Counted from the first letter of the stretch, positions 7,958-16,003 are shown. The stretch: DNA of 64,000 nucleotides from JBASEY01 sp964404285 (GCA_964404285.1 CAYOJK010000006.1:1-64000), one strand, 5' to 3'. A program made the numbers and translations. Notes: a model not told the origin generated them from the letters alone.

Positions 7958-9354
7958 AGTAATCGTCCCGTTCGCAATGCTCGAATTATGCCTTTCCAGT
8001 AGCGGGCTGGATGGCGGAGCATGTGAATAAGCACTTCCAACAGAAAGATAGGGTGCTGAAAATACTCACGGATATTGCTCCAGAAAAAGGCGTTATCGAA
8101 TTTTTTTCGGATGCGTTTGATCGTCTCGATATCCATTGCTAGAACAACTGCCGGATTTTCGGTCTGTCGGATAATCCAGTCGGTAGAAAAATCGGGGATA
8201 GTCGGCAGCCAACCTTTTTCCAGGCTTTCATCAAAAAGGGTAGAGCCGGGGAGCGGCGTGACAAAAGTAATGACCACGTGATCCGGCTTGATTTCTTTTG
8301 CTAACTTAAATGACAGTTCAGCGTCCTGTTCGGTTTCACCGGGTGTGCCGATCATGAAATTTGCCAGCGCCCGCAAACCGACTTTTTTGCTGATCGCAAA
8401 CGCTCGTCGAATATCATCCGGATGAGATCCTTTGCGGAGGCGCCTGAGAGTTTTTTCGGAGCCGGATTCGACACCGAATTCCACTTGCCGGCAACCGGCG
8501 TCTTTCATCAACCGAAATAGACGCTCATCAGCGCGTCTGACATGTGCCTGGCAGGCCCAGGGCAGACCAAGGGGCTTTAATCTTTCACATAGAGTTTCGA
8601 GCCAATCAGGTGACTCCAGCAGCGTATCATCCAGAAACCAAAGCCCGTCAATATGATATTTACCGATCAAAAACGTGATTTCTTCGATCACATTGTCAAC
8701 GGATCGGCGGCGGATAGATTTCCCAAACAACGTGTGGCTGGAACAAAAAATACACCCAAACGGGCAGCCGCGAGATGTGATGATACTGGTCGCTCGGCGC
8801 AGATATTTGCCACGGATATTGCCGGGCGGTCGAAGGTAGCGTTTGAAATCCACAGCATCGCGATCCGGAAAAGGAATAGTGTCCAAATTTTCGATAAGTG
8901 GTCTAGGCTCACCTTGACTAAGTTGGTTATCCCGCAAGGTGGCGGTTCCGGATAAGCCCGCTGGATCGTTGCCGGCTGCCAGCATGTTCACCAACTCGAC
9001 AAACGTAATCTCACCTTCACCCATGACAACATAGTCTATTCCCAAGGAGCGCAACGTCCACTCCGGCAAGGCCGTCGGATGAATACCCCCGGCAATAGTG
9101 ACGCAATCGGGTAAAGATTCTTTGATGATAGACAGCATATCTCGAGTTCGAGATATCTGAGTCGTCAGAATACTAAAGCCGATTAAATCAGGATTGAACG
9201 ATTTCAAGGTTTTTAGAAACCCGTTGTCATCCGGGTGCGGATCCAGGATTTGTACTACGTGACCGGCACGTTTCGCACATGCCGATAAAATCATTAAACC
9301 TAGTGGAGGATCAGGTGTATTACCTGTTCTTGGACGGATCAAAGTGATTTTCAT
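7915..9354 (-). CDS. B12-binding-domain radical SAM protein
   Basis: The 479-residue protein starts MKITLIRPRTG and has the typical cobalamin-domain markers GGIHPT (about residue 89) and MGEGEITFVEL (about residue 111), followed by the radical SAM cluster motif GCPFGCIFC (Cys197, Cys201, Cys204). The C-terminal tail ends with a DUF4070-like or anchoring stretch containing YWKGIIRALR. Its start overlaps the upstream membrane GT-C gene by 35 bases, which implies translational coupling. The usual reactions of the family are methyl transfer to unactivated carbon or ring rearrangement. The substrate is unknown; coupling to a glycosyltransferase suggests a lipid-linked sugar or its carrier. Confidence 0.87.
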   Translation of the reverse strand: MKITLIRPRTGNTPDPPLGLMILSACAKRAGHVVQILDPHPDDNGFLKTLKSFNPDLIGFSILTTQISRTRDMLSIIKESLPDCVTIAGGIHPTALPEWTLRSLGIDYVVMGEGEITFVELVNMLAAGNDPAGLSGTATLRDNQLSQGEPRPLIENLDTIPFPDRDAVDFKRYLRPPGNIRGKYLRRATSIITSRGCPFGCIFCSSHTLFGKSIRRRSVDNVIEEITFLIGKYHIDGLWFLDDTLLESPDWLETLCERLKPLGLPWACQAHVRRADERLFRLMKDAGCRQVEFGVESGSEKTLRRLRKGSHPDDIRRAFAISKKVGLRALANFMIGTPGETEQDAELSFKLAKEIKPDHVVITFVTPLPGSTLFDESLEKGWLPTIPDFSTDWIIRQTENPAVVLAMDIETIKRIRKKFDNAFFWSNIREYFQHPIFLLEVLIHMLRHPARYWKGIIRALRTGRLLHIVETIWEEFNRV

Positions 9355-10837
9355 GATTAGCGCTCAAATTCAACTCTGAAGGCGGATTATATAAAACTCG
9401 TATCGCATTATCAAGAGACGGCTCGTTATAATCAATCAATAAGACTCTGAGCGAAATATCATTATATTTCAATCGGATTGCAGCTTCGACGCTTCGTGTC
9501 CAGACCGGGGTCGTGTCCGGCAAGTATCGCGTGGAATTCAAATCCCATACAATTGACTCGATAGGCGATTTATAGGCCTCCACTTTAAAATTGAGAGGAT
9601 TGAAATAATGACCTTTCAATTCGTTTTTTTTCACAGTCGGCGGCAGAACAAAATCAAGCCTGGTTCCTGCAGGGATTGAAGGAATTTTTTCTTTTAGCGT
9701 TGTTGCCAGATTGATAGGCAAATCAGCGTTTCGTTTTTGATGGTAAAGCTCGGCATAACTAAGGATAGATAGATAGACGGCAACTAGGAGAATTATTATA
9801 GAGAGTGGTTTTGCCAGGCGAGCATGTGTATATCCATGGTGAGCGAGTCCGGCGAAAAGAGTCATTAAGGCGGCGACTGAAGTGTATAAATACCATTTAT
9901 GGCAGAGATTATTTGTAGGAATAAAAAACAGTAGCAGCCATAAAATACCGAACAGGGCGGTTCGGGAACGGGTCAAGAGTAGGAACGCAAAGATAATGAC
10001 AAGAAAAGATAACGTTATCCAGGTTTTGCCGTGAGGAAGTGTCAGCAGCCAGGCGATATTTTGGTAAAAAATGTCCAGCATATTGGTTAAGAGACCATGA
10101 TCTATAGATCTATAACCGCCGATTCCTGAAAAGACAACGGTTCGGTGTACAAGATATAGAATCGTCAGCACAATCGGCGGTAGCAAACGGCGAGCTCGTT
10201 TTTTTACGGTTGTCAAAGATGGGCCGGTTGTATCTAGAAACAGAAAATCGTAAACGATCAACCAAGCTGGAATACTAATAGCGCTTTCTTTGCTGTAAAG
10301 CGCGATAAAAAGGCCGGAAAGCACGATGAAGGGACGTGAAGGGTAGGCAAGAAGAGCAGTCAATCCGCCAAGCAAAACAAAGACCTCTGCGCGGTCGGCC
10401 AAAATCCATAAGGGCACAGTCGTAAGAGGGTGAACAGCGAACAACAGGGCGAAAAGTAAAGAAATGACAGGCGCGACATGGAGTTTTCTAAGCAAGCGCA
10501 TTAAAAGCAGACAACAGATCAGGTGAGTGGCGAAATTCAGGATGTTGTAACCCGGCGCCCAGTCAGCGAACAGGATCGATTCAAATTGAAAAGACCAGGT
10601 CATCAAAGGCCGTAAGGTCTGGCTCGCAACGACTATACCGTAATCCGATAAATCCACCCAACCGCTCCACCACGGGGAAAGCCAGCGATACTGACCGGGC
10701 CGAGGCTGAACGAAAAAGCGCACAGTTTCCCAATCAAACCAAATCGTAAAGGAGCGACCCGTGACAATGGCTACCCAAACGGCTATCCCGGTGAGCAAAA
10801 GGCAATAAGAATATGATGAAGAGACTTTACGTTTCAT
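9320..10837 (-). CDS. GT-C-type multipass membrane protein (TMTC/PMT-like)
   Basis: The 505-residue protein has about ten membrane segments. The middle part (LLFALLFAVHPLTTVPLWI, then ADRAEVFVLLGGL and LYSKESAISIPAW) follows the pattern of the TMTC/O-mannosyltransferase-like group, in which a His-Pro helix, an aromatic R-x-E/D loop and a K-E helix occur in that order. About 130 residues at the C-terminus form a soluble outer domain. The start ATG 10837 has no upstream competitor. The gene overlaps the next radical SAM gene by 35 bases. It is probably a polyprenyl-phosphate-sugar-dependent glycosyltransferase, but this is assigned by pattern only. Confidence 0.7.
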   Translation of the reverse strand: MKRKVSSSYSYCLLLTGIAVWVAIVTGRSFTIWFDWETVRFFVQPRPGQYRWLSPWWSGWVDLSDYGIVVASQTLRPLMTWSFQFESILFADWAPGYNILNFATHLICCLLLMRLLRKLHVAPVISLLFALLFAVHPLTTVPLWILADRAEVFVLLGGLTALLAYPSRPFIVLSGLFIALYSKESAISIPAWLIVYDFLFLDTTGPSLTTVKKRARRLLPPIVLTILYLVHRTVVFSGIGGYRSIDHGLLTNMLDIFYQNIAWLLTLPHGKTWITLSFLVIIFAFLLLTRSRTALFGILWLLLFFIPTNNLCHKWYLYTSVAALMTLFAGLAHHGYTHARLAKPLSIIILLVAVYLSILSYAELYHQKRNADLPINLATTLKEKIPSIPAGTRLDFVLPPTVKKNELKGHYFNPLNFKVEAYKSPIESIVWDLNSTRYLPDTTPVWTRSVEAAIRLKYNDISLRVLLIDYNEPSLDNAIRVLYNPPSELNLSANHENHFDPSKNR

Positions 10838-10949
10838 TGAGATAGTATTTTAGGTGGGAAAGAGGTTTCGGGCAACAGTAAGATTTTTGGGCAGTGACAG
10901 AATGATGGTTATAAAATTGATGCAAAAATTAATAATATGAATTTTAATA

Positions 10950-10978
10950 TTGACATAATGAATTTTTAGCCCTATATA
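10950..10978 (+). promoter_or_regulatory. Strong sigma-70-like promoter
   Basis: TTGACA at 10950-10955 and TATATA at 10973-10978 are separated by exactly 17 bases in AT-rich DNA, placing the start point near 10985 and leaving a leader of about 42 bases before the gene at 11027. Confidence 0.7.
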
Positions 10979-11026
10979 TGGGTTTGTTAGTTAATTTTAA
11001 TCTGATTTTCTTAAGGAGGTATCAAA

Positions 11027-11413
11027 ATGGAACAGAAAGCAAGAGTTTTAAAAATGGTGGAAGAGGGGAAGATTTCGGCTGATGAGGGGATCAAGTTGCT
11101 CGAGGCGCTTGAAGACTCAGATATGCGGGATCAAGTTATCGTTCGGGATAAACAGCCCAGAAAACTGATGCGTTTTTTGAAGATTCGTGTTTTTGAGGGT
11201 GATTTAACCAAGCCGAAGGTTCGGGTGGCGGTGCCGATTGCGTTGCTAAAATTGGCGATGAAGTTTATTCCTGAAGATGCGTTGGCGGAGATCAACGGGC
11301 GCAGCATCGATTTGGATGAGATTCTTCGGGCGGTGGACGAAAACACCGAAGGGAAGTTGTTGGAAGTCAATGATGAGGCTGAGAAGACCCGCGTCGAAAT
11401 TTATGTTGAGTAG
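11027..11413 (+). CDS. YvlB/SHOCT-like domain protein
   Basis: The 128-residue protein opens with the helix-turn-helix-like stretch ARVLKMVEEGKISADEGIKLLEAL, typical of the short N-terminal domain of YvlB-like and SHOCT-like proteins. Its second half (MRFLKIRVFEG ... VRVAVPIALLKLAMKFIPEDAL ... IDLDEILRAV) matches the group where this helix is followed by a conserved beta/alpha domain. It is intracellular and soluble. The start is fixed by a perfect AAGGAGG at 11013-11019. It has its own strong promoter at 10950. Its role is not known; related proteins are often in envelope-stress or regulatory loci. Confidence 0.8.
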   Translation: MEQKARVLKMVEEGKISADEGIKLLEALEDSDMRDQVIVRDKQPRKLMRFLKIRVFEGDLTKPKVRVAVPIALLKLAMKFIPEDALAEINGRSIDLDEILRAVDENTEGKLLEVNDEAEKTRVEIYVE

Positions 11414-11431
11414 GCAGGCGTTTATTTGTTT

Positions 11432-12436
11432 TTAGTATCTCAGTACAGCCCCTCCGAAAGTCAGGCCGCCGCCGAATGCGACCAGTAACATCAGGGTTCC
11501 GGGTTTAATCCGTCCGATTTCCCGCGCTTCATTGATAGCGATAGGAATAGACGCGGCTGAGGTATTCCCGATATGGGGTAGGTTGATGAAGAATTTTTCA
11601 TCGTAGTTAACTTTTAGCCGTTTGGCGACGGATTGCAGTATCCGGGTATTGGCTTGGTGGGGAATGACAAGGTCGAGTTCCTCGGCGCTGATTTTAGCGT
11701 TTTCCAGCGCTTTGATCGAGCTTTCCGTCAGTCTGGTCACGGCATGTTTATATGTTTCATTTCCTTTCATGTGAACATACTGAAGATGTTCTGCAAGTCT
11801 TTCGGGCGTAGGTGGAAGTTCCGTTCCGCCGCAGGGGATCGTGATCAGATCACGGAGGCTGCCGTCGCTGCCCATGGTGTGTCCAAGCAGACCTCGAGAA
11901 TCGGTGGAAGGGCCGAGCACAACTGCTCCTGAACCGTCACCGAACAAGACGCAGGTAGTTCTATCGGTCATATCGATAACACGTGACAGGAGTTCGGTGC
12001 CGATGAGTAGAACATGTTTGGCTTGTTCAGCAACGATCATGGCGTTGGCACAAATCAGGCCGAAGATAAATCCTGAACAGGCGGCATTGATATCGAAACA
12101 AGCTGCATTGACGGCTCCAATTTTGTTTTGAACAACCACAGAAGTTGCAGGTATCGGGCGGTCCGGAGTGCAGGTTGCCAATATGATCAAATCGATATCT
12201 TCCGGAGTCAGCCCGGCGTCTTCGATTGCTTTGCGACCGGCAATAGCGGACATGTCGGAATTGAGCTGATCGGGATTGGCGAAATGGCGTTGGATAATCC
12301 CTGAACGCTCACGAATCCAAGAATCCGATGTGTCCACGATTTTTTCGAAGTAATGGTTATCGATGACATTTTCCGGTAGATAACCTCCAATACCCAAAAT
12401 TCTAGAAGCTCTCGGTCGTATTTGTGATTGGTTCAT
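11432..12436 (-). CDS. fabH: 3-oxoacyl-[acyl-carrier-protein] synthase III
   Basis: The 334-residue enzyme condenses acetyl-CoA (or another acyl-CoA) with malonyl-ACP to start fatty acid synthesis. The catalytic triad is visible: Cys in NAACSGF, His in VIPHQANTRI and Asn in PHIGNTSAAS. The C-terminal FGGGLTFGGAVLRY is also typical. I chose ATG 12436 because AAGGGG at 12443-12448 lies six bases upstream and the residues before it are not family-like. The gene is alone rather than in the usual rpmF-plsX-fabH order, and is preceded by a structured leader of about 190 bases with an attenuator-like hairpin. Confidence 0.95.
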   Translation of the reverse strand: MNQSQIRPRASRILGIGGYLPENVIDNHYFEKIVDTSDSWIRERSGIIQRHFANPDQLNSDMSAIAGRKAIEDAGLTPEDIDLIILATCTPDRPIPATSVVVQNKIGAVNAACFDINAACSGFIFGLICANAMIVAEQAKHVLLIGTELLSRVIDMTDRTTCVLFGDGSGAVVLGPSTDSRGLLGHTMGSDGSLRDLITIPCGGTELPPTPERLAEHLQYVHMKGNETYKHAVTRLTESSIKALENAKISAEELDLVIPHQANTRILQSVAKRLKVNYDEKFFINLPHIGNTSAASIPIAINEAREIGRIKPGTLMLLVAFGGGLTFGGAVLRY

Positions 12437-12440
12437 ATCA

Positions 12441-12484
12441 TACCCCTTATAAAACCAAAGCCCGGACATATTGAGCCCAGGCTT
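12441..12484 (-). terminator. Attenuator-like hairpin in the fabH leader
   Basis: On the minus strand AAGCCUGGGC (12484-12475) pairs with GUCCGGGCUU (12467-12458) over ten positions, two of them G-U, with a seven-base loop, followed by UUUGGUUUUA. It ends about ten bases before the fabH ribosome binding site, so it could stop transcription or shield translation. Confidence 0.5.
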
Positions 12485-12525
12485 GAATTTGTCGTTCCGG
12501 AAAACCCACCTTTCGACGACCCTCG

Positions 12526-12560
12526 CCGAAAACCCCGCGAAGCCGCGCGGGAAAATAAAT
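12526..12560 (-). promoter_or_regulatory. Second GC-rich hairpin inside the fabH leader
   Basis: On the minus strand CCCGCG pairs with CGCGGG around a CGGCUU loop and is followed by GUUUUC. An alternative fold pairs CCCCGC (near 12563) with GCGGGG. The two folds compete for the same bases, in keeping with a switching leader. Confidence 0.35.
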
Positions 12561-12630
12561 GCGGGGAGCCGGCTCACCGGAAGTTACCTATCCCTAGTCC
12601 AAAAACTATGCCAACCCAGGGCCACAACCG

Positions 12631-12659
12631 ATATTAGTCCCTAATCATCGTAAAATCAA
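12631..12659 (-). promoter_or_regulatory. Candidate sigma-70 promoter for fabH
   Basis: On the minus strand TTGATT (12659-12654) and TAATAT (12636-12631) are 17 bases apart. The predicted start point near 12624 coincides with the beginning of the GGCCC arm of the leader's closing stem, which supports the leader model. Confidence 0.5.
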
Positions 12660-12730
12660 TACATTAGAGCTTTTTTTAAAAATTCAATGTTTACACTGTT
12701 TTATGGTGATTTGGTAAAATCAGTTCGCAC

Positions 12731-12744
12731 TATTGTATACAATA
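12731..12744. promoter_or_regulatory. Perfect 14-bp palindrome, operator-like
   Basis: TATTGTATACAATA is a perfect palindrome lying between divergent fabH and the hsp20 operon, about 140 bases upstream of the sigma-54 promoter. Its TTGTATACAA core is of the GntR-family type; it could alternatively be an activator site for the sigma-54 promoter. Confidence 0.4.
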
Positions 12745-12884
12745 CTACGCAGTTGAGTTCCCTATCGAGCGACGCTGCGACGTTACGAACCTGCCGCTCT
12801 GCAACGCCGCTTTTATAATTTTAAAACAGATTATAACTCTTGAATATTTAATTAAATCAATATGATAACAGGTGTTTGTCGGCT

Positions 12885-12900
12885 TGGCACAGCCCTTGCT
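12885..12900 (+). promoter_or_regulatory. Sigma-54 (-24/-12) promoter of the hsp20 operon
   Basis: TGGCACAGCCCTTGCT matches the RpoN consensus TGGCAC-N5-TTGCW at every defined position, with the invariant GG and GC ten bases apart. It lies 67 bases upstream of the first Hsp20 start in the correct orientation. Transcription would need an enhancer-binding activator. Confidence 0.8.
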
Positions 12901-12918
12901 CAAATAAAAGATCGAGAA

Positions 12919-12932
12919 ACGGGGAAACCCGT
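12919..12932 (+). promoter_or_regulatory. GNRA-loop hairpin in the hsp20 5' leader
   Basis: ACGGG and CCCGT form a five-base-pair stem closed by a GAAA loop, near the expected 5' end of the sigma-54 transcript. It may stabilise the mRNA; no pairing with the ribosome binding site is evident. Confidence 0.4.
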
Positions 12933-12967
12933 AAAAATGATAAACCCGATTCATCAGGAGGTGTAAG

Positions 12968-13423
12968 ATGTTTTATCGAGGAAATATATTTAGAGAGATG
13001 GACGATCTGAGGCGATCACTGGACCAGGTGTTTCACCTATCGCATTCACCGGTTTCAAGATTTGCTTTTTTGCCGGGATTGGCGGCAAGACACTACCCGT
13101 TGATCAATGTCTTCGATGATCAAGAAAAGGTGTATATCGAATGTTTAGCTCCCGGACTGGACCCGCAAGAAATGGACGTTACCGTTGAAAATAACGTATT
13201 GACAATCCGGGGTGAGAAAAACAGCAAGTCGGCTGAAATATCGGCTGAAGCCTATCATCGATCTGAAAGGGCGGCGGGTAAATTTGTCCGAACGTTTGAG
13301 ATCGGTTGTGATGTGGACCCTGACAAGATCATTGCTGAGTATAATCAAGGCTTACTTCAGATTACGCTTGGCAAATCAGAAAAATCAAAACCGCGACGAA
13401 TCAAGATCGTTGCTGGGAACTAA
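12968..13423 (+). CDS. Small heat shock protein, Hsp20/alpha-crystallin family
   Basis: The 151-residue chaperone binds unfolding proteins without ATP. The alpha-crystallin domain spans about residues 40-140 and shows PLINVFDDQEKVYIECLAPGLDPQEMDVTVENNVLTIRGE, with strand motif GLLQITLGKSEKSKPRRIKI at the end; the canonical A-x-x-x-n-G-v-L is here AEYNQGLLQI. The start follows AGGAGGTG. It is the first gene of a two-gene operon behind the sigma-54 promoter at 12885. The second gene follows after 28 bases. Confidence 0.93.
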   Translation: MFYRGNIFREMDDLRRSLDQVFHLSHSPVSRFAFLPGLAARHYPLINVFDDQEKVYIECLAPGLDPQEMDVTVENNVLTIRGEKNSKSAEISAEAYHRSERAAGKFVRTFEIGCDVDPDKIIAEYNQGLLQITLGKSEKSKPRRIKIVAGN

Positions 13424-13451
13424 CCTGTTTGGGAAGGAAAGGAGTCGAACA

Positions 13452-13850
13452 ATGACTGAAAAAACAGTTCCGGTTAAAAAAGAAAGTGGTGATCTTCAGA
13501 TAACCCGTGAAGAAACCCGGTATCTGAAACCCGCTGTAGATATTTACGAAACCGAAGCGGCGCTTATCGTCGTATGCGATGTCCCAGGAGTCGATAAAAG
13601 CGGGATTACAGTAGGTGTCGATAACAATATACTGACAATTGAAGGCAAAACAATCGACCGCGAAGAGGATGTCAGTAAGGAAGTGCACCGAGAATATCGT
13701 CTGGCAAATTATCATCGGCAGTTCGAACTGACAGAAGTCATCGATCAGGACAAAATTTCAGCGGAATTGAAGCACGGTGTCCTGACCATCACACTGCCGA
13801 AAGCCGAAAAAGCGAAACCGAAAAAAATCGATATCAAAGTTAATGGATAA
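13452..13850 (+). CDS. Small heat shock protein, Hsp20 family
   Basis: The 132-residue protein is a divergent second Hsp20. It has the alpha-crystallin domain with PAVDIYETEAALIVVCDVPGV and the conserved AELKHGVLTITLPK motif near the C-terminus. Its N-terminal arm is short and charged. ATG 13452 is preferred to upstream in-frame starts because those overlap the first hsp20 gene and an AAGGAG precedes it. Paired Hsp20 genes of the two types (IbpA-like and HSP16-like) are common in bacteria and may form mixed oligomers. The pair is followed by a strong hairpin at 13861-13905. Confidence 0.92.
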   Translation: MTEKTVPVKKESGDLQITREETRYLKPAVDIYETEAALIVVCDVPGVDKSGITVGVDNNILTIEGKTIDREEDVSKEVHREYRLANYHRQFELTEVIDQDKISAELKHGVLTITLPKAEKAKPKKIDIKVNG

Positions 13851-13860
13851 CAGCGCGAAA

Positions 13861-13905
13861 AACCTCTGACCGGCTGCCGCATGGCAGTCGGTCATTTATG
13901 AGGTT
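13861..13905 (+). terminator. Long hairpin after the hsp20 pair
   Basis: GACCGGCTGCC (13868-13878) pairs with GGCAGTCGGTC (13883-13893) around a GCAT loop, extended by AACCTC with GAGGTT. It is followed only by a short T-poor tail, so it may act as a terminator or as an mRNA-end stabiliser. Confidence 0.5.
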
Positions 13906-13933
13906 GAGAACACTGTCCCTGATAGGATATTAT
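13904..13933 (+). promoter_or_regulatory. Candidate sigma-70 promoter for htpG
   Basis: TTGAGA (13904-13909) and TATTAT (13928-13933) are 18 bases apart, directly after the hsp20 hairpin, giving a leader of about 30 bases. No CIRCE inverted repeat is present. Confidence 0.4.
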
Positions 13934-13970
13934 CCACACTTTGAACCGATGAACAGGACGGAGAAAAATC

Positions 13971-15863
13971 ATGGCTGAAGAAAAAAATAAAAAGAACAAG
14001 TCTAAAATAGAAACCTTCGAATTCCAGGCGGAAGTAGCGAAGGTTTTGGATATTGTTATCCATTCTCTTTATACCGACAAGGAAATTTTTATTCGGGAAC
14101 TGGTTTCCAATGCCGCTGATGCACTGGAAAAACGACGGCATTTTGAACTGATCCATAAACGAGATCCCGAAAAATCAAATGAGCTTGGCATTGCTATCAC
14201 GGTTGATAACAAGGAAAAAACGATGACAATCAATGATACAGGCATCGGTATGAATCGTGATGAACTGATTGAAAATCTAGGAAAAGTCGCTCATTCAGGC
14301 GCTGTGGAGTATCTGAAAAAACTTGGAGAAAGCGATAAAAAAGACGTCAATTTGATCGGCCAATTCGGTGTCGGTTTTTATTCGGCGTTCATGGTAGCCG
14401 AAAAAGTCGAAGTCGAAAGTTGTTCAGTTGAATCCCCCGGCAGTGGCTATCGGTGGACCAGCTCCGGCAGTTCAGAATATTCGATAGAACCCATAAAAAA
14501 ATCTGATCCAGGAACCTCGATAACACTTTATTTGAAAAAAGATGCCGAAGAGTTTGCCGAGGAATGGCGCGTCAAAGAAATCGTCGAAAGGTATTCGAAT
14601 TTCGTGTCTTTCCCGATCAGCATCAATGATCAGCGGATTAACGTGATTCAAGCGCTATGGACCCGAAATCCCCAAGATGTCAAGGATCAGGAATACCAGG
14701 AATTATTCAAGTTTTTGAATTATTCGAATGAGGATCCGTTGGCCTGGCTCCATTTTACGACCGATGCACCGATAAACCTGAAAGCGCTACTGTTTATCGC
14801 GCCGGAAAACCCTGAAAAAATGGGGTTTGGACGTTTGGAAACCAATGTCAATCTTTATAGCCGACGTGTCTTGATTCAGCGTCAAGCCAAAGATCTATTA
14901 CCGTTGTGGCTGCGATTTTTGTCCGGCGTGGTCGATAGCGAAGATATTCCGTTAAATATATCACGGGAAACCATGCAAGATAGCGCTCTGATACGAAAAA
15001 TCAGCCGGATGCTGACCAAAAGAGCGCTCAAATATTTAAAAGAAACAGCGGAGAAAAACCCTGATTTGTATAAACGATTCTGGGAAAATTTCGGCTCATT
15101 TATCAAAGAAGGCGTTGTCACAGAGTTTTCCGATCGTGACGCTCTCTCCGAATTACTCCGATTCGAATCGTCGTTGACCGAACCCGGCCAATTGACATCA
15201 TTGTCTGAATATGTCGAAAGAATGCCGGAATCTCAAAAAGAAATATACTATTTAGCGGGCGCCAATCGAGCAGGAATTGAAAGCAGTCCCTATATCGAAG
15301 TATTCCGAAAGCGCGGCATCGAAGTGATTTATAATTTTGATCCGGTCGACGATTTTGTCATGCATCACCTAGTCGAATACAAAGGCAAGAAAACCGTGTC
15401 GGCAGACTCCGAAAAACTTGAATTGCCCAAGCAGGATTTTGATGAGCAACTCAAGTCGGATGATACGGTTTCAACTCTATCGCCGGAAGATATTCGTGCA
15501 ATCGGTGATTGGATCAGAAGTAAACTCCAAGAGAAAGTCGCGGACGTCAAATCATCGGATAGACTGGTTGACAGCCCATTGATTCTGGTTAACCCCGACG
15601 GCGCTATGACGGGAGCTATGCAGCGCATGCTGGAAGCAGCCGGCCGAGATGTTTCGTATGCTGTCAAGCGTAATCTGCAGTTCAACCCTGACCACAAAAT
15701 CATTCGCAAGCTGATCGAATTGCGAAAAGGAGACGATGACGCAGCAACATTGGTTCTTGAGCAGCTTTATGATCATGCAGCCCTGGATGCCGGCATGGCG
15801 GTTGAAACACGGGCGATGGTTGACCGTATGAATCGGATTATCTCATCGATGCTGGATATCTGA
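13971..15863 (+). CDS. htpG: Molecular chaperone HtpG (Hsp90)
   Basis: The 630-residue Hsp90 homolog uses ATP to remodel client proteins. The GHKL nucleotide pocket is evident: ELVSNAADAL, NDTGIGMNRDEL and GQFGVGFYSAFMV. The middle domain has LPLNISRE (here IPLNISRETMQ) and the C-terminal dimerisation domain reaches NPDHKIIRKL. The length is normal for the bacterial form. A lysine-rich N-terminal extension (EEKNKKNKSKIE) precedes the usual FQAEV start. GGAG at 13961-13964 precedes ATG 13971. It follows the hsp20 pair but probably has its own promoter. Confidence 0.97.
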   Translation: MAEEKNKKNKSKIETFEFQAEVAKVLDIVIHSLYTDKEIFIRELVSNAADALEKRRHFELIHKRDPEKSNELGIAITVDNKEKTMTINDTGIGMNRDELIENLGKVAHSGAVEYLKKLGESDKKDVNLIGQFGVGFYSAFMVAEKVEVESCSVESPGSGYRWTSSGSSEYSIEPIKKSDPGTSITLYLKKDAEEFAEEWRVKEIVERYSNFVSFPISINDQRINVIQALWTRNPQDVKDQEYQELFKFLNYSNEDPLAWLHFTTDAPINLKALLFIAPENPEKMGFGRLETNVNLYSRRVLIQRQAKDLLPLWLRFLSGVVDSEDIPLNISRETMQDSALIRKISRMLTKRALKYLKETAEKNPDLYKRFWENFGSFIKEGVVTEFSDRDALSELLRFESSLTEPGQLTSLSEYVERMPESQKEIYYLAGANRAGIESSPYIEVFRKRGIEVIYNFDPVDDFVMHHLVEYKGKKTVSADSEKLELPKQDFDEQLKSDDTVSTLSPEDIRAIGDWIRSKLQEKVADVKSSDRLVDSPLILVNPDGAMTGAMQRMLEAAGRDVSYAVKRNLQFNPDHKIIRKLIELRKGDDDAATLVLEQLYDHAALDAGMAVETRAMVDRMNRIISSMLDI

Positions 15864-15970
15864 TCAACTTTAACCTTATAATAAAGGGAAAACACAGCAT
15901 TTTGAACGAAGCGATCAAAAATAAGTTATTGCTTTGTAACCTTTTATCGTTCCAGGGTTCAAACAGGCGA

Positions 15971-16003
15971 GAGAAACGCTGAGCGAGTTTTCTCAGGTTT
16001 TTA
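15971..16003 (+). terminator. Terminator downstream of htpG
   Basis: GAGAAA-CGC (15971-15979) pairs with GCG and TTTCTC (15983-15994) with a small bulge, and is followed by AGGTTTTTAT. It lies between htpG and tpx. Confidence 0.5.

Larger units (their letters stand above)
12437..12625 (-). ncRNA. Candidate structured leader RNA of fabH
   Basis: This GC-rich segment sits inside AT-rich intergenic DNA and lies between the promoter at 12631-12659 and the fabH start. On the minus strand, GGCCC near its 5' end (12619-12623) can pair with GGGCU around 12474-12478, helped by UUGG/CAAG contacts. The same 3' segment forms the alternative hairpin at 12458-12484. Inside are further stems, such as CCCCGC with GCGGGG and GUCGU with ACGAC. 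Mutually exclusive pairing of this kind is the hallmark of attenuators and riboswitches. I could not match it to cobalamin, glycine, THF, SAM or 6S RNA. Confidence 0.45.

Noticed and set aside
12437..12625. Cobalamin riboswitch or 6S RNA upstream of fabH
   Set aside because: The GGTGAGCCGG part recalls cobalamin leaders but the B12 box is absent; for 6S RNA no conserved central-bubble sequence could be recognised. Kept only as an unassigned leader.
12700..13970. CIRCE (HrcA) operator near the heat-shock genes
   Set aside because: No TTAGCACTC-N9-GAGTGCTAA inverted repeat was found upstream of hsp20 or htpG.
15950..15965. GGTTCAAAC-like T-loop sequence after htpG
   Set aside because: No acceptor stem, anticodon arm or cloverleaf can be formed around it, so no tRNA is called.
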